Assembly: GCA_018713515.1 (NCBI GenBank)
Contig: DVOO01000007.1
Location: 1 to 58,980 of the forward strand
DNA from: Candidatus Scatomonas pullistercoris
Lineage (GTDB): Bacteria; Bacillota; Clostridia; Lachnospirales; Lachnospiraceae
DNA: 58,980 nucleotides
Reading direction: 5' to 3'
Shown here one piece after another: positions 1 through 7,406 of this stretch (position 1 is its first letter; each line of letters begins with the position of its first letter). A program made the position numbers and the translations under genes. A model generated the notes under the pieces. The model was not told the DNA's origin and searched no databases. It saw nothing but the letters and a program-made list of their open reading frames with translations.

Positions 1-59
1 CTTACAATTGTTTTTTTGAAATCTTCGCTGTATTTTGGCGTTGTTTTTCTATCTGCCAT
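1..59 (-). CDS. IS3-family transposase OrfA, N-terminal 19 residues
   Basis: The reading frame starts at 59 and leaves the window at its left edge. The visible peptide MADRKTTPKYSEDFKKTIV has the '(K)YSEDFK' opening typical of the helix-turn-helix OrfA subunits of IS3-family transposases, which bind the IS ends. A good Shine-Dalgarno lies just upstream. The rest of OrfA and the DDE subunit OrfB should lie outside the window. The assignment rests on 19 residues only. Confidence 0.6.
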   Translation of the reverse strand, partial: MADRKTTPKYSEDFKKTIV

Positions 60-126
60 TTTCTTCCTTCCTTTCTTTTTTCCTTGTCTCCTATTTTACC
101 ACACTTGTCCTATTTTTTAGTATACA
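1..126 (-). mobile_element. IS3-like insertion sequence, one end (runs off the left edge)
   Basis: The minus strand reads from a TGTATACT terminus near 126 into a short AT-rich leader, a strong AGGAAGGAAG ribosome binding site and a transposase OrfA start at 59. The terminus abuts integrase coding sequence that resumes in frame at about 127, so the element appears to have inserted in the integrase gene. Only this end is visible, so the exact boundary, the inverted repeat partner and the target duplication cannot be confirmed. Confidence 0.6.
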
Positions 127-241
127 TCCAACCTTGCAGTATATCATGGGTCACGCAGACATCAGTGTAACCTTGAACACTTACACCCATGTGAATTTTG
201 ATGATGCAAAGGAAGAAGTATATCGGATAGCGAATAGTTAA
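127..241 (+). pseudogene. Tyrosine-type site-specific recombinase (integrase), C-terminal remnant
   Basis: The frame ending at 241 keeps the last 38 or so residues of a phage/ICE-type tyrosine recombinase. It has the MGH(A)DISVTLNTYTH block, which carries the conserved GH (box II histidine) and the catalytic tyrosine (NTYTH), followed by a short charged tail. The N-terminal and core domains are missing; upstream is the end of an IS3-like element. It points towards the partial phosphatase copy at 427, the usual position of an integrase next to its attachment site. The protein cannot be made in full, so it is called a remnant of the element that brought in the neighbouring DNA. Confidence 0.75.
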
Positions 242-426
242 AAAAGCCCGTTGGTAAGGACGCTTGCTTTACCAATGGATTTACCAAGATTGCAGGGAAA
301 AACATAAGAAAATATGAGAAGATTTGAGAAGATACCTTGAAAAGAAAGGAAAACTCAAAAGTCGGAAAATCCTGAAATATCAAGCGTTTGAGAAGAAATA
401 TAAGACTTAAATGGAGATATAAAAAG

Positions 427-463
427 ATGATAAAAATACTTTTCATTTGCCACGGCAGTATCT
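427..463 (+). repeat. Direct repeat, left copy (putative attachment site)
   Basis: These 37 bases match 3773-3809 at 34 positions. They include two exact blocks, ATGATAAAAATACT and ATTTGCCACGGCA. The repeat coincides with the start codon and first twelve codons of the phosphatase gene. It is interpreted as att DNA because it brackets AT-rich cargo and lies beside an integrase remnant. Confidence 0.65.
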
Positions 464-530
464 TGAAAGATCTCGGAAAAGCCAGTAAAATCAATGGGTT
501 TACGGAGCAGAAGGGTACTTACTACACCAC

Positions 531-543
531 TACTACACCATTT
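531..543 (+). repeat. Short direct repeat TACTACACCATTT, left copy
   Basis: The 13 bases recur exactly at 3636-3648, just after the last cargo gene. A partial tandem copy, TACTACACCA, precedes it at 520-529. The positions just inside both larger repeats suggest recombinase arm sites or an element-end motif; this role is inference. Confidence 0.5.
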
Positions 544-638
544 TGATTTGGGCTAGAGCCTTGATATGACAAAGAAAAATGTAGGCCAGATGAGCTTTGC
601 ATTATTGTAGAATTTTGAGGGATATTTTGTTATGATAT

Positions 639-667
639 AAATTGGGTAGACGGCTTCTACCCAATTT
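639..667 (+). promoter_or_regulatory. Perfect 12-bp inverted repeat before the DUF1016 gene
   Basis: AAATTGGGTAGA and its exact complement flank a 5-nt loop, immediately downstream of a -10-like TATGAT (631-636) and 4 nt before the ribosome binding site AAGGAGAG. It could be an operator or an RNA hairpin covering the start of the transcript. A near copy lies inside the following gene at 970-994, which favours a specific recognition role such as autoregulation. Confidence 0.5.
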
Positions 668-684
668 AACAAGGAGAGTATTGC

Positions 685-1725
685 ATGGAAAATATTGTGA
701 CAGATAATTTTTTTGACAGGATATTAGACATCCTTAAAAATGCTAGAAAACAGGCAAAAATGGCATTGAATATTTCTATGGTCTATTCCTACTACGAAGT
801 AGGACGGGCGATTATAGAAGAAGAACAGAATGGGAAACAACGTGCTGAATATGGAAAAGCCATTCTTAAGGAATTGTCAAAACGTTTGACAGAGAGCTTA
901 GGAAAAGGATTTTCTGTGGAGAATCTGAAATTGATGCGTAGATTCTATGTAGTATACTCTAAAGATCAGATTGGGCAGAAAGTGTCTACCCAATTTGAAA
1001 ATTTGCCTGTAACGAGAGAAGGAAGGAAATTTTTTCTGAGTTTTTCGCATTATGTTTTTCTTATGCGTATTCCTAATATAGACGAACGACATTTTTATGA
1101 AATTGAGGCAGTTCATAATGGCTGGGGTATAAAGGAGCTGGAACGACAGTATGACAGTTCTTTATATGAACGACTAGCATTAAGCAGGGATAAAGAGGGG
1201 ATAGAGCGGTTATCAACGGAAGGACAAATAATCGAAAAACCGGAAGATTTATTGAAAGACCCATATGTATTGGAATTTACAGGTTTACCGGAACTGGCAA
1301 AATATTCAGAAACAGATTTGGAAACGAAGATAATCGACCATTTGCAAGAGTTTTTGTTGGAATTGGGGCGAGGATTTACATTTGTTGGACGGCAGGTAAG
1401 ATTCACTTTTGAAGATGAACATTATAGAGTGGATTTGGTATTTTTCAATCGTTTGCTTCGTTGCTTTGTTCTTTTTGATTTAAAGATTGGCCGGTTAAAG
1501 CATCAGGATATAGGACAGATGCAGATGTATGTGAATTATTATGACCGTAAGGTGAAACTGGAAGACGAAAATCCGACAATAGGAATCCTATTATGCAAAA
1601 ATAAAAATGATGCAGTGGTAGAAATGACCTTGCCGGAGGATAACAGTCAGATATTTGCAAGTAAATATTTGACTGTGTTGCCAAGTAAAGAAGAATTGAA
1701 AAAGTTGATGGAAAGTGAAGAATAA
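685..1725 (+). CDS. DUF1016 (YhcG-type) PD-(D/E)XK nuclease-domain protein
   Basis: The 346-residue protein has the two-domain layout of the DUF1016 family. An N-terminal helical domain (about residues 10-160, with 'YYEVGRAIIEEEQNG' and 'LSFSHYVFLMRI') is followed by a C-terminal nuclease-fold domain (about 190-340). The nuclease core is visible as 'YRVDLVFF' followed by 'FVLFDLKIGRLKHQDIGQM', giving the Asp and Asp-x-Lys of the PD-(D/E)XK site and a downstream Gln. The family is common in bacterial accessory islands, and its substrate is not established. The start follows AAGGAGAG at a good distance. It is 22 nt upstream of the ParA gene and probably cotranscribed with it. AT-rich composition points to acquisition. 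Family assignment is strong; a defence role is inference from context. Confidence 0.85.
   Translation: MENIVTDNFFDRILDILKNARKQAKMALNISMVYSYYEVGRAIIEEEQNGKQRAEYGKAILKELSKRLTESLGKGFSVENLKLMRRFYVVYSKDQIGQKVSTQFENLPVTREGRKFFLSFSHYVFLMRIPNIDERHFYEIEAVHNGWGIKELERQYDSSLYERLALSRDKEGIERLSTEGQIIEKPEDLLKDPYVLEFTGLPELAKYSETDLETKIIDHLQEFLLELGRGFTFVGRQVRFTFEDEHYRVDLVFFNRLLRCFVLFDLKIGRLKHQDIGQMQMYVNYYDRKVKLEDENPTIGILLCKNKNDAVVEMTLPEDNSQIFASKYLTVLPSKEELKKLMESEE
970..994 (+). promoter_or_regulatory. Intragenic inverted repeat matching the upstream hairpin
   Basis: ATTGGGCAGA, a 5-nt loop and TCTACCCAAT lie inside the DUF1016 gene. The arms and loop length are those of the perfect hairpin at 639-667, with one arm mismatch. 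Two copies of one dyad, one at the promoter and one about 330 bp inside the gene, resemble an operator pair. Coincidental coding constraint is possible. Confidence 0.35.
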
Positions 1726-1747
1726 ACAGATTAGAGGATAGGAGAAA

Positions 1748-2752
1748 ATGATGAATGCGATAGCTATATTTAATAATAAGGGCGGTGTTGGAAAAACTAC
1801 TTTATTATGTAATCTTGCATCTTATTTGCAAAAACGATTGGGAAAAAAGGTATTAGTAATAGATGCGGATCCACAATGCAATACAACAACGTATGTATTG
1901 GATGAAGAACAGTTTATTAATGTATACTACGAACCCACAGAATTCACGATTGCAGATATAATTCCTCCTTTAGAAGATGGGAATGGCTATATTACTCAAT
2001 TTGAGGCAATAAAATCTATACATTTTGGATTTGATTTAATCCCTGGGAATCCTAAATTTGCGTCATGTGAAGATTTTTTGGCCAGTGAGTGGAAAGATGT
2101 AAAATCGAGCGATTTAAGAGGTATTAAGTCCACAATGCTTTTTGTCCATTTTTTGACGTTGTGTTCAAAATATGATTATGTGTTTTTTGATATGGGGCCA
2201 TCATTAGGGGCTATTAATAGATCGATTTTGTTAGCTTCAGATTATTTTATCACACCGATGTCAACAGATGTTTTCAGTTTATTGGCTTTAGAGAACATAG
2301 GAACATCAATTCTTAATTGGAGTAAAGCCTTCAATAAAGGGATTGATGGGATGGAAGATTTTAAAAGAAAAAGTATAGAAAGTTTGAAAAACGTTTGCGA
2401 TATTAAATTTTTAGGATATGTGGAGCAACAGTATATTATGAAAACTGTAGGAGAAACGAAAAGAGCAGTAAAAGCATACGAAGAAATTTTAAAAAAAATA
2501 CCAGATGAAATACAAGAGAAAATTATTTTGCCAATAAACGGGGATGAAAGAAGTGATATTGAATATAAAATAGGCTCTATTCCCAATTTTTATAGTTTAG
2601 TACCTATGTCGCAGACAGCACATAAACCAATATTCGATTTAACAAATGGTGATGGTGTAGTAGGTGCTCACTATCAAAAAGTGAAAGATTATGAAAAACT
2701 AATGAAAAAGATTGTGGATCAAACGTTAAGAAATATGGAGATACTAAAATGA
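1748..2752 (+). CDS. ParA/MinD-type ATPase (AAA_31) paired with a SIR2 gene
   Basis: The 334-residue protein begins with a deviant Walker A motif, KGGVGKTT (Lys11 signature lysine, Lys16), then the Walker A' 'DADPQ' at 39-43 and a hydrophobic Walker B-like strand 'YDYVFFDMGPSLG' near 138-150. These define the ParA/Soj superfamily, whose members dimerise on ATP and often bind DNA or a partner. A typical ParA is 250-290 residues; the extra length is an insert around 190-260. No parB gene or parS-like repeats lie beside it. Instead its stop codon overlaps the start of a SIR2 gene by 4 bp (ATGA), implying coupled translation. A plasmid or ICE partition role is the alternative; the coupling favours a two-component effector system (inference). 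Confidence 0.85.
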   Translation: MMNAIAIFNNKGGVGKTTLLCNLASYLQKRLGKKVLVIDADPQCNTTTYVLDEEQFINVYYEPTEFTIADIIPPLEDGNGYITQFEAIKSIHFGFDLIPGNPKFASCEDFLASEWKDVKSSDLRGIKSTMLFVHFLTLCSKYDYVFFDMGPSLGAINRSILLASDYFITPMSTDVFSLLALENIGTSILNWSKAFNKGIDGMEDFKRKSIESLKNVCDIKFLGYVEQQYIMKTVGETKRAVKAYEEILKKIPDEIQEKIILPINGDERSDIEYKIGSIPNFYSLVPMSQTAHKPIFDLTNGDGVVGAHYQKVKDYEKLMKKIVDQTLRNMEILK

Positions 2753-3630
2753 TAGATTGGCCGGAATATTTAATAGAAGCCATTGCAAGAAGAAAGTGTG
2801 TTTTGTTTTTGGGTTCAGGAATCTCTGCAAATGCTTGTAATGATGCAGGAAAGCATCCATTAACATGGGAAGCTTTTTTAAGAGATATATTGGCAAAAAG
2901 ATCTGACAAGTTAGAAGGACAAAAAGATGTTATCGAGCAAACGCTAAGACTAAAAGACTATTTAACTGCCTGTGAGATTATTGTTGAAACATTAGGTGAT
3001 AATGATTTTGGAGAATTGGCAGCGAATGAGTTTAGACGTCCTGGATATAAACCAAGTGATATTCATGAAGCCGTTTATAGACTCGATTCAAGGTTAGTAC
3101 TAACGCCTAATATTGATAAAATTTATGAGCAATATGCTATGAACGAATCGCATTCCACTGTAGTTGTAAAATCGTATTATGAAGATGATATTGCAAAATA
3201 TTTGAGAACAGATGATTTTCTCATTATCAGAGTACATGGATATGTTGACAATGTATCAAAAATAATTTTTACTCACAGGCAATATAGTGAAGCACGTTGT
3301 AAGTATGCATCATTTTATCGTATGTTAGATGCTTTGATTCTTACACATACTTTTATATTTCTAGGATGTGGGATAAGTGATCCGGACATTCAATTAATAT
3401 TGGAGAATATGAATTTTTTGTATCCTGGATGCTTACCGCATTATTTTGTTGCGGCAAAAGATACATATTCCAAAGAGATCGAGCGAAGCTTGCTGCATAA
3501 TAGGAATCTAGAACTTTTAACATATGACAATCCTGATGGAACACATCAACAGTTATTGAATGAATTAAAAGAATTGATAAATAAAGTTGAAGAAAAAAGA
3601 GAGGAAATATCGGCTAAGGGAATTTGGTGA
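2749..3630 (+). CDS. SIR2-like domain protein (predicted NAD-consuming effector)
   Basis: The 293-residue protein shows the SIR2_2 Rossmann core almost end to end: GSGIS at 22-26, 'TPNID' at 119-123, 'RVHG' at 161-164 and 'GCGISDPD' at 206-213. The Asn121 and His163 equivalents of the NAD-hydrolysing residues of defence sirtuins (ThsA, DSR type) are both present, so the enzyme is predicted to be active. There is no protein-deacetylase zinc module and no transmembrane segment. The C-terminal 60 residues are helical and charged. It is translationally coupled to the ParA ATPase. In known systems SIR2 effectors deplete NAD+ on infection; here the trigger is unknown. Confidence 0.85.
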   Translation: MIDWPEYLIEAIARRKCVLFLGSGISANACNDAGKHPLTWEAFLRDILAKRSDKLEGQKDVIEQTLRLKDYLTACEIIVETLGDNDFGELAANEFRRPGYKPSDIHEAVYRLDSRLVLTPNIDKIYEQYAMNESHSTVVVKSYYEDDIAKYLRTDDFLIIRVHGYVDNVSKIIFTHRQYSEARCKYASFYRMLDALILTHTFIFLGCGISDPDIQLILENMNFLYPGCLPHYFVAAKDTYSKEIERSLLHNRNLELLTYDNPDGTHQQLLNELKELINKVEEKREEISAKGIW

Positions 3631-3635
3631 TATTT

Positions 3636-3648
3636 TACTACACCATTT
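3636..3648 (+). repeat. Short direct repeat TACTACACCATTT, right copy
   Basis: Exact match to 531-543. It lies 5 bp after the SIR2 stop codon and 125 bp before the phosphatase gene, marking the right side of the cargo segment. Confidence 0.5.
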
Positions 3649-3772
3649 GCCCGTGAATCTGCGTAGATTTATGAAGAATAGCGTAGGTTTGGGGCAAAAC
3701 ACAAAAATTGAAAAAAGCGCCGGAAAGCCCGTAATATCAAGGTTTGAAGGCTCATGAAGGGATATAAAAGAT

Positions 3773-3809
3773 ATGATAAAAATACTATTTATTTGCCACG
3801 GCAATATCT
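3773..3809 (+). repeat. Direct repeat, right copy (putative attachment site)
   Basis: This copy matches 427-463 at 34 of 37 positions and forms the functional 5' end of the phosphatase gene. The upstream 50 bases also resemble the left flank, so the integrated DNA appears to supply a replacement upstream region for the gene. Confidence 0.65.
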
Positions 3810-4234
3810 GCCGTTCCCCCATGGCAGAGTTTCTTTTGAAGGATACGGTTCGCCGCAGGGGTATTGCAGAGGATTTCTACATTGCTTCCGCGGCCACCAG
3901 CTCGGAGGAGATCGGGAATCCCGTGCACCGGGGGACCCGGAGAAAGCTGTCGGAGCTGGGGATTTCCTGCTCGGAAAAGCGGGCGGTGCGTATGCGGGCC
4001 GATGATTACCGGAAGTACGATTACATTATCGGCATGGACGCCTGGAATCTGCGGAATATCCTGTCTATTGTCCGGCAGGATCCGGAGGGGAAGGTGCACC
4101 TGCTGCTGGATTTTGGCGAGCATCCCCGGGATATTGCGGATCCGTGGTATACGGGGGATTTTGAGACAACTTACAGGGACATTCTGGAGGGTCTGGAGGG
4201 CTTTCTGAAGCATCTGGGCTATGGAGAAAGGTGA
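3773..4234 (+). CDS. Low-molecular-weight protein tyrosine phosphatase
   Basis: The 153-residue protein opens with the P-loop CHGNICRS (Cys8 nucleophile, Arg14), four residues after the first beta strand. It carries the general-acid loop 'DPWYTGDF' near residue 122, so all catalytic parts are present at normal family length. It hydrolyses phosphotyrosine on cytoplasmic proteins; bacterial homologues often oppose BY-kinases of capsule export, but no such kinase is nearby. The first codons are the target of the element integration described for the direct repeats. It abuts hydF, so the two may be cotranscribed. Confidence 0.92.
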   Translation: MIKILFICHGNICRSPMAEFLLKDTVRRRGIAEDFYIASAATSSEEIGNPVHRGTRRKLSELGISCSEKRAVRMRADDYRKYDYIIGMDAWNLRNILSIVRQDPEGKVHLLLDFGEHPRDIADPWYTGDFETTYRDILEGLEGFLKHLGYGER

Positions 4235-4242
4235 CGGAAACG

Positions 4243-5475
4243 ATGGGAATGAATGAGACACCTTCCGGAGAACGGCTGCACATCGGATTCTTTGGAAGGA
4301 GAAATGTGGGGAAATCCAGTCTGGTAAACCGGGTTACAGGCCAGGAGCTGGCGGTGGTTTCCGAAGTGAAGGGGACTACCACGGATCCGGTGAAAAAGGC
4401 CATGGAGCTTCTGCCCCTGGGGCCGGTGGTGATTATTGATACGCCGGGCATTGATGATGAGGGGCATCTGGGTGAGCTGCGGGTAAAGAAAGCGCGGCAG
4501 GTTCTGAACCGGGTGGATGTGGCGCTGCTGGTGGCGGACGGCACGGAGGGCCTGGGAAAGACGGAGCGGGAACTGCTGGGGCTGTTCCGCCAGAAGGAGA
4601 TTCCCTATCTGATCGCTTTTAATAAAGCGGATCTTCTGGGGCCGGAGCAGCGGGAGAAGCTTCTGAGAGAGACAGAGCCGGAGGGAAAAGCGCTGCTGGT
4701 CAGCGCCCGGGAGAACTGGCAGATCTGGGAGCTTAAGGAGGCAATCGGGCAAATAGCCGGACAGAAGGGCCCCGGGAAACAGCTGGTGGCGGACCTGCTC
4801 CATCCTTCGGATTTTGTGGCGCTGGTGATTCCCATTGACAAGGCGGCGCCCAAGGGACGGCTGATCCTGCCCCAGCAGCAGACGATCCGGGATATCCTGG
4901 ATGCGGGGGCCAGAGCGGTGATGGTAAGGGAGGACGAGCTGGCGGCGACTCTGAAGACGCTGGGAGAAAAACCGTCCCTGGTCATCACCGACAGCCAGGT
5001 ATTTGGAAAAGTGGCAGCCGACACGCCGGAAGAGATTCCGCTGACCTCTTTTTCAATTCTGTTTGCCAGATATAAGGGAAATCTTCTTCAGGCAGCGGAG
5101 GGAGCGGCCTTTTTGAAGAAGATACGTACCGGCGACCGGATTCTGATTTCCGAAGGCTGCACCCATCACCGGCAGTGCGGAGACATCGGCACGGAAAAGC
5201 TGCCGGCCATGATCCGCAGGTATACCGGAGCACGGCCGGAGTTTGTCTTTTCCTCCGGACAGGAATTTCCGGAAGATCTGGCCGGCTGCCGGCTGGTGAT
5301 TCACTGCGGCGGGTGCATGCTGAATGAAAGGGAGATGAAGTACCGGCTGAAGACGGCGGCGGATCAGGGAGTTCCCATGACTAATTATGGAATTGCCATT
5401 GCCTGTATGCAGGGAATCCTTGCCCGGAGCGTGTCCATGTTTCCGGCTGTCCGGGAAGTTCTGGAACGGGAGTAA
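4243..5475 (+). CDS. hydF: [FeFe]-hydrogenase maturation GTPase HydF
   Basis: HydF is the scaffold that assembles the 2Fe subcluster made by HydE and HydG and passes it to [FeFe]-hydrogenase. The N-terminal GTPase domain shows 'GRRNVGKSS' (G1), 'DTPG' (G3) and 'NKAD' (G4). A dimerisation domain follows. The C-terminal cluster domain has the signature CTH followed about 50 residues later by HCGGC, the FeS ligands of HydF. The frame is open from a GTG at 4231 that overlaps the previous stop, but that codon directly abuts GGAGAAAG. The ATG at 4243 sits 8 nt after AAAGGTGA and is preferred. hydE, hydG and the hydrogenase lie elsewhere. Confidence 0.93.
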   Translation: MGMNETPSGERLHIGFFGRRNVGKSSLVNRVTGQELAVVSEVKGTTTDPVKKAMELLPLGPVVIIDTPGIDDEGHLGELRVKKARQVLNRVDVALLVADGTEGLGKTERELLGLFRQKEIPYLIAFNKADLLGPEQREKLLRETEPEGKALLVSARENWQIWELKEAIGQIAGQKGPGKQLVADLLHPSDFVALVIPIDKAAPKGRLILPQQQTIRDILDAGARAVMVREDELAATLKTLGEKPSLVITDSQVFGKVAADTPEEIPLTSFSILFARYKGNLLQAAEGAAFLKKIRTGDRILISEGCTHHRQCGDIGTEKLPAMIRRYTGARPEFVFSSGQEFPEDLAGCRLVIHCGGCMLNEREMKYRLKTAADQGVPMTNYGIAIACMQGILARSVSMFPAVREVLERE

Positions 5476-5643
5476 AACTTTTAGTAAAAATAGCTGGAAT
5501 TTCCGTGAGAATTTTAGTAATATTTTTGAGCGCAAAGGCTTTCTAAAATAACAGGAAAGAGATATAATAAGAAAGCAGAAACCATATCCGTGTTCAAGTG
5601 CATGGAGGGGAACAGCAGAATGGCAGAAATGGGAGGAAAGAAA

Positions 5644-6660
5644 ATGCGGATTTTAGTTACCGGAGGAGCCGGGTATATCGGAAGTCATACCTGCGTTGAG
5701 CTCCTGAATGAAGGTTATGAAGTAGTTGTGATGGATAATCTGTACAATTCCAGCAGAAAAGCTCTGGAGCGGGTGGAGGAGATTACCGGAAAGAAGCTTA
5801 CTTTCTATGAGACAGATATGCTGGACCGTGAGGGAGTCAGAAAGATCTTTGACCAGGAAAAGATCGATGCAGTCATTCATTTTGCCGGCCTGAAGGCGGT
5901 GGGAGAGTCTGTGCGGAAACCCATCGAGTATTACTACAACAACATGGCCGGAACCCTGATTCTCTGCGATGAAATGCGGAACCATGGAGTAAAGAATATT
6001 ATTTTCAGTTCTTCCGCGACGGTTTACGGAGATCCCGCGGAAATTCCCATTACAGAAGAGTGCCCCAAGGGTACCTGCACCAATCCCTACGGCTGGACGA
6101 AATCCATGCTGGAGCAGGTGCTGACGGATATTCATACGGCAGATCCCGGGTGGAATGTGATCCTGCTGAGATATTTTAATCCCATCGGCGCCCACAAGAG
6201 CGGCCTGATCGGCGAGGATCCCAAAGGAATTCCCAACAACCTTCTGCCCTATGTGGCGCAGGTGGCCATCGGAAAACTTCCGAAGATCAATGTGTTTGGA
6301 AATGATTATGACACGCCGGACGGAACGGGCGTCAGAGATTATATCCATGTAGTGGATCTGGCCAGAGGCCATGTAAAGGCAATCCAGAAGCTGGCAGATA
6401 AAGAAGGAGTTTCCATCTACAATCTGGGAACGGGAAAGGGATACAGTGTACTGGATGTGATCCATGCCTTTGAAAAGGCCTGCGGCCATGAGCTTCCCTA
6501 TGAGATCCAGGGGCGCCGCCCCGGCGATATCGCCGCCTGCTACGCCAAGTGCGACAAGGCCAGAAAAGAGCTTGGCTGGGAGGCGCAGTACGACATCGAG
6601 GAGATGTGCGCGGATTCCTGGAACTGGCAGACGAAGAATCCGAACGGATACGCGGATTGA
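5644..6660 (+). CDS. galE: UDP-glucose 4-epimerase
   Basis: GalE interconverts UDP-glucose and UDP-galactose in the Leloir pathway and for polysaccharide precursors. The 338-residue protein has the NAD-binding 'GGAGYIGS' at its N-terminus, the catalytic 'SSSATVYG' serine/threonine strand, the 'YGWTK' Tyr-x-x-x-Lys pair, and the '[20 protein letters not shown]'-type substrate loop. The frame extends upstream to 5590, but GGAGGAAAG directly precedes the ATG at 5644 and the NAD motif begins six residues later. A TATAAT at 5563-5568 may be its -10. It converges with luxS on a shared hairpin. Confidence 0.95.
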   Translation: MRILVTGGAGYIGSHTCVELLNEGYEVVVMDNLYNSSRKALERVEEITGKKLTFYETDMLDREGVRKIFDQEKIDAVIHFAGLKAVGESVRKPIEYYYNNMAGTLILCDEMRNHGVKNIIFSSSATVYGDPAEIPITEECPKGTCTNPYGWTKSMLEQVLTDIHTADPGWNVILLRYFNPIGAHKSGLIGEDPKGIPNNLLPYVAQVAIGKLPKINVFGNDYDTPDGTGVRDYIHVVDLARGHVKAIQKLADKEGVSIYNLGTGKGYSVLDVIHAFEKACGHELPYEIQGRRPGDIAACYAKCDKARKELGWEAQYDIEEMCADSWNWQTKNPNGYAD

Positions 6661-6678
6661 AAACAGAATTGCAGAAAA

Positions 6679-6720
6679 ACAGAACCGGGCGCGGCTTTTG
6701 CAGGCTGCGCCCGGTTCTGT
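6679..6720 (-). terminator. Intrinsic terminator of luxS (shared with galE)
   Basis: Perfect 14-bp arms (6679-6692 and 6707-6720) enclose a 14-nt loop. On the minus strand the stem is followed by TTTTT, a classic terminator for luxS. On the plus strand it lies 18 bp after the galE stop without a T-run, so it may act weakly in that direction. Confidence 0.85.
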
Positions 6721-6742
6721 CCGTAAGGATGCGCGAAACGAT

Positions 6743-7222
6743 TTATTCCGGGTAGGTAAGGCGGTCCGGGGTAATATGGTACAGCACCTGATCCAGATAT
6801 TTTCCGGCCAGATACCGGGCCATATGCAGGTTCATATCCAGATAGTTTCCGCAGTCCCTGGGAGAGGCTCCCGGAATCTCGCCTTCATAGTCCCGGATAA
6901 ACTCATAGGTGCGGGTTACCAGCGGGAGAATTTCTTCGGAAGAATAGTCTCCGGCCACCAGCAGATAAAAACCGGTGCGGCAGCCCATGGGGCCGAAGTA
7001 TACGATGCGTTCCGCGTATTCCGGATCGTTCCGGAGATAAGTGGCTGCCAGATGCTCGATGGCATGTACCTCTGCCGTATTCATGACGGGTTCCTCGTTG
7101 GGGGATGTCATGCGCAGGTCAAAGGTGGTGACGGTTTCGGCGCCGATGCGGTCTTTGCGGGACACGTACACGCCGGGCTGCAGTTTTATGTGGTCGATGG
7201 TAAAGCTTGTGATCTTCTCCAT
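6743..7222 (-). CDS. luxS: S-ribosylhomocysteine lyase (autoinducer-2 synthase)
   Basis: LuxS cleaves S-ribosylhomocysteine to homocysteine and DPD, the AI-2 precursor, recycling the activated methyl cycle. The 159-residue protein has the metal-binding 'HAIEH' (HxxEH) and the third ligand cysteine in 'RDCGNY', plus the 'GPMGCRTGFYL' core strand carrying the catalytic Cys. The frame is open 21 codons further upstream, but AGGAGG lies 8 nt before the ATG at 7222 and homologues start at 'MEKITSF'. It is monocistronic, with its own terminator at 6679-6720. Confidence 0.95.
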   Translation of the reverse strand: MEKITSFTIDHIKLQPGVYVSRKDRIGAETVTTFDLRMTSPNEEPVMNTAEVHAIEHLAATYLRNDPEYAERIVYFGPMGCRTGFYLLVAGDYSSEEILPLVTRTYEFIRDYEGEIPGASPRDCGNYLDMNLHMARYLAGKYLDQVLYHITPDRLTYPE

Positions 7223-7406
7223 GGATGGGCCTCCTCTGTTCTGTATTGGCTGCCGCGGATTTCCGGCAGCTTTAATCAGTAACATTTTAATCAGTTTTCA
7301 GGGGAAAGTCAACGGGAGGCTCCATTGACTTTCAGGAGCTATGATGCTAAACTGGTACCAGACTGAAAAAAGGCTGACAATCAGCGGAAACAAAGAGGAA
7401 CAGAAT

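Larger units (their letters stand above)
427..546 (+). pseudogene. Truncated copy of the tyrosine phosphatase gene start
   Basis: An open frame of 39 codons begins MIKILFICHG, identical to the first ten residues of the complete phosphatase at 3773. It then diverges after the P-loop Cys-His-Gly and stops at 544-546. The upstream 60 bases also resemble those upstream of the real gene. This is what a site-specific element leaves when it integrates into the 5' end of a gene and duplicates or replaces the target. The catalytic CX5R loop is incomplete, so no phosphatase activity is expected. Confidence 0.7.
242..684. other. Gene-free segment between integrase remnant and the DUF1016 gene
   Basis: This stretch holds attachment-site-like DNA, not an intact gene. 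A motif resembling 3721-3746 (CGGAAA..CC..AAATCAA.G.GTTT) occurs twice, at about 362-391 and 474-500. The phosphatase gene start is repeated at 427-463, and TACTACACCA is repeated at 520-529 and 531-540. From about 600 the sequence becomes the promoter and hairpin region of the next gene. Composition is AT-rich throughout. Confidence 0.6.

Noticed and set aside
1748-2752. Plasmid partition locus
   Set aside because: There is no parB-type gene and no iteron- or parS-like repeat set; the gene is coupled to a SIR2 gene.
7223-7406. T-box riboswitch before trpS
   Set aside because: There is a small hairpin but no AGGGTGG-type T-box sequence or terminator/antiterminator pair.
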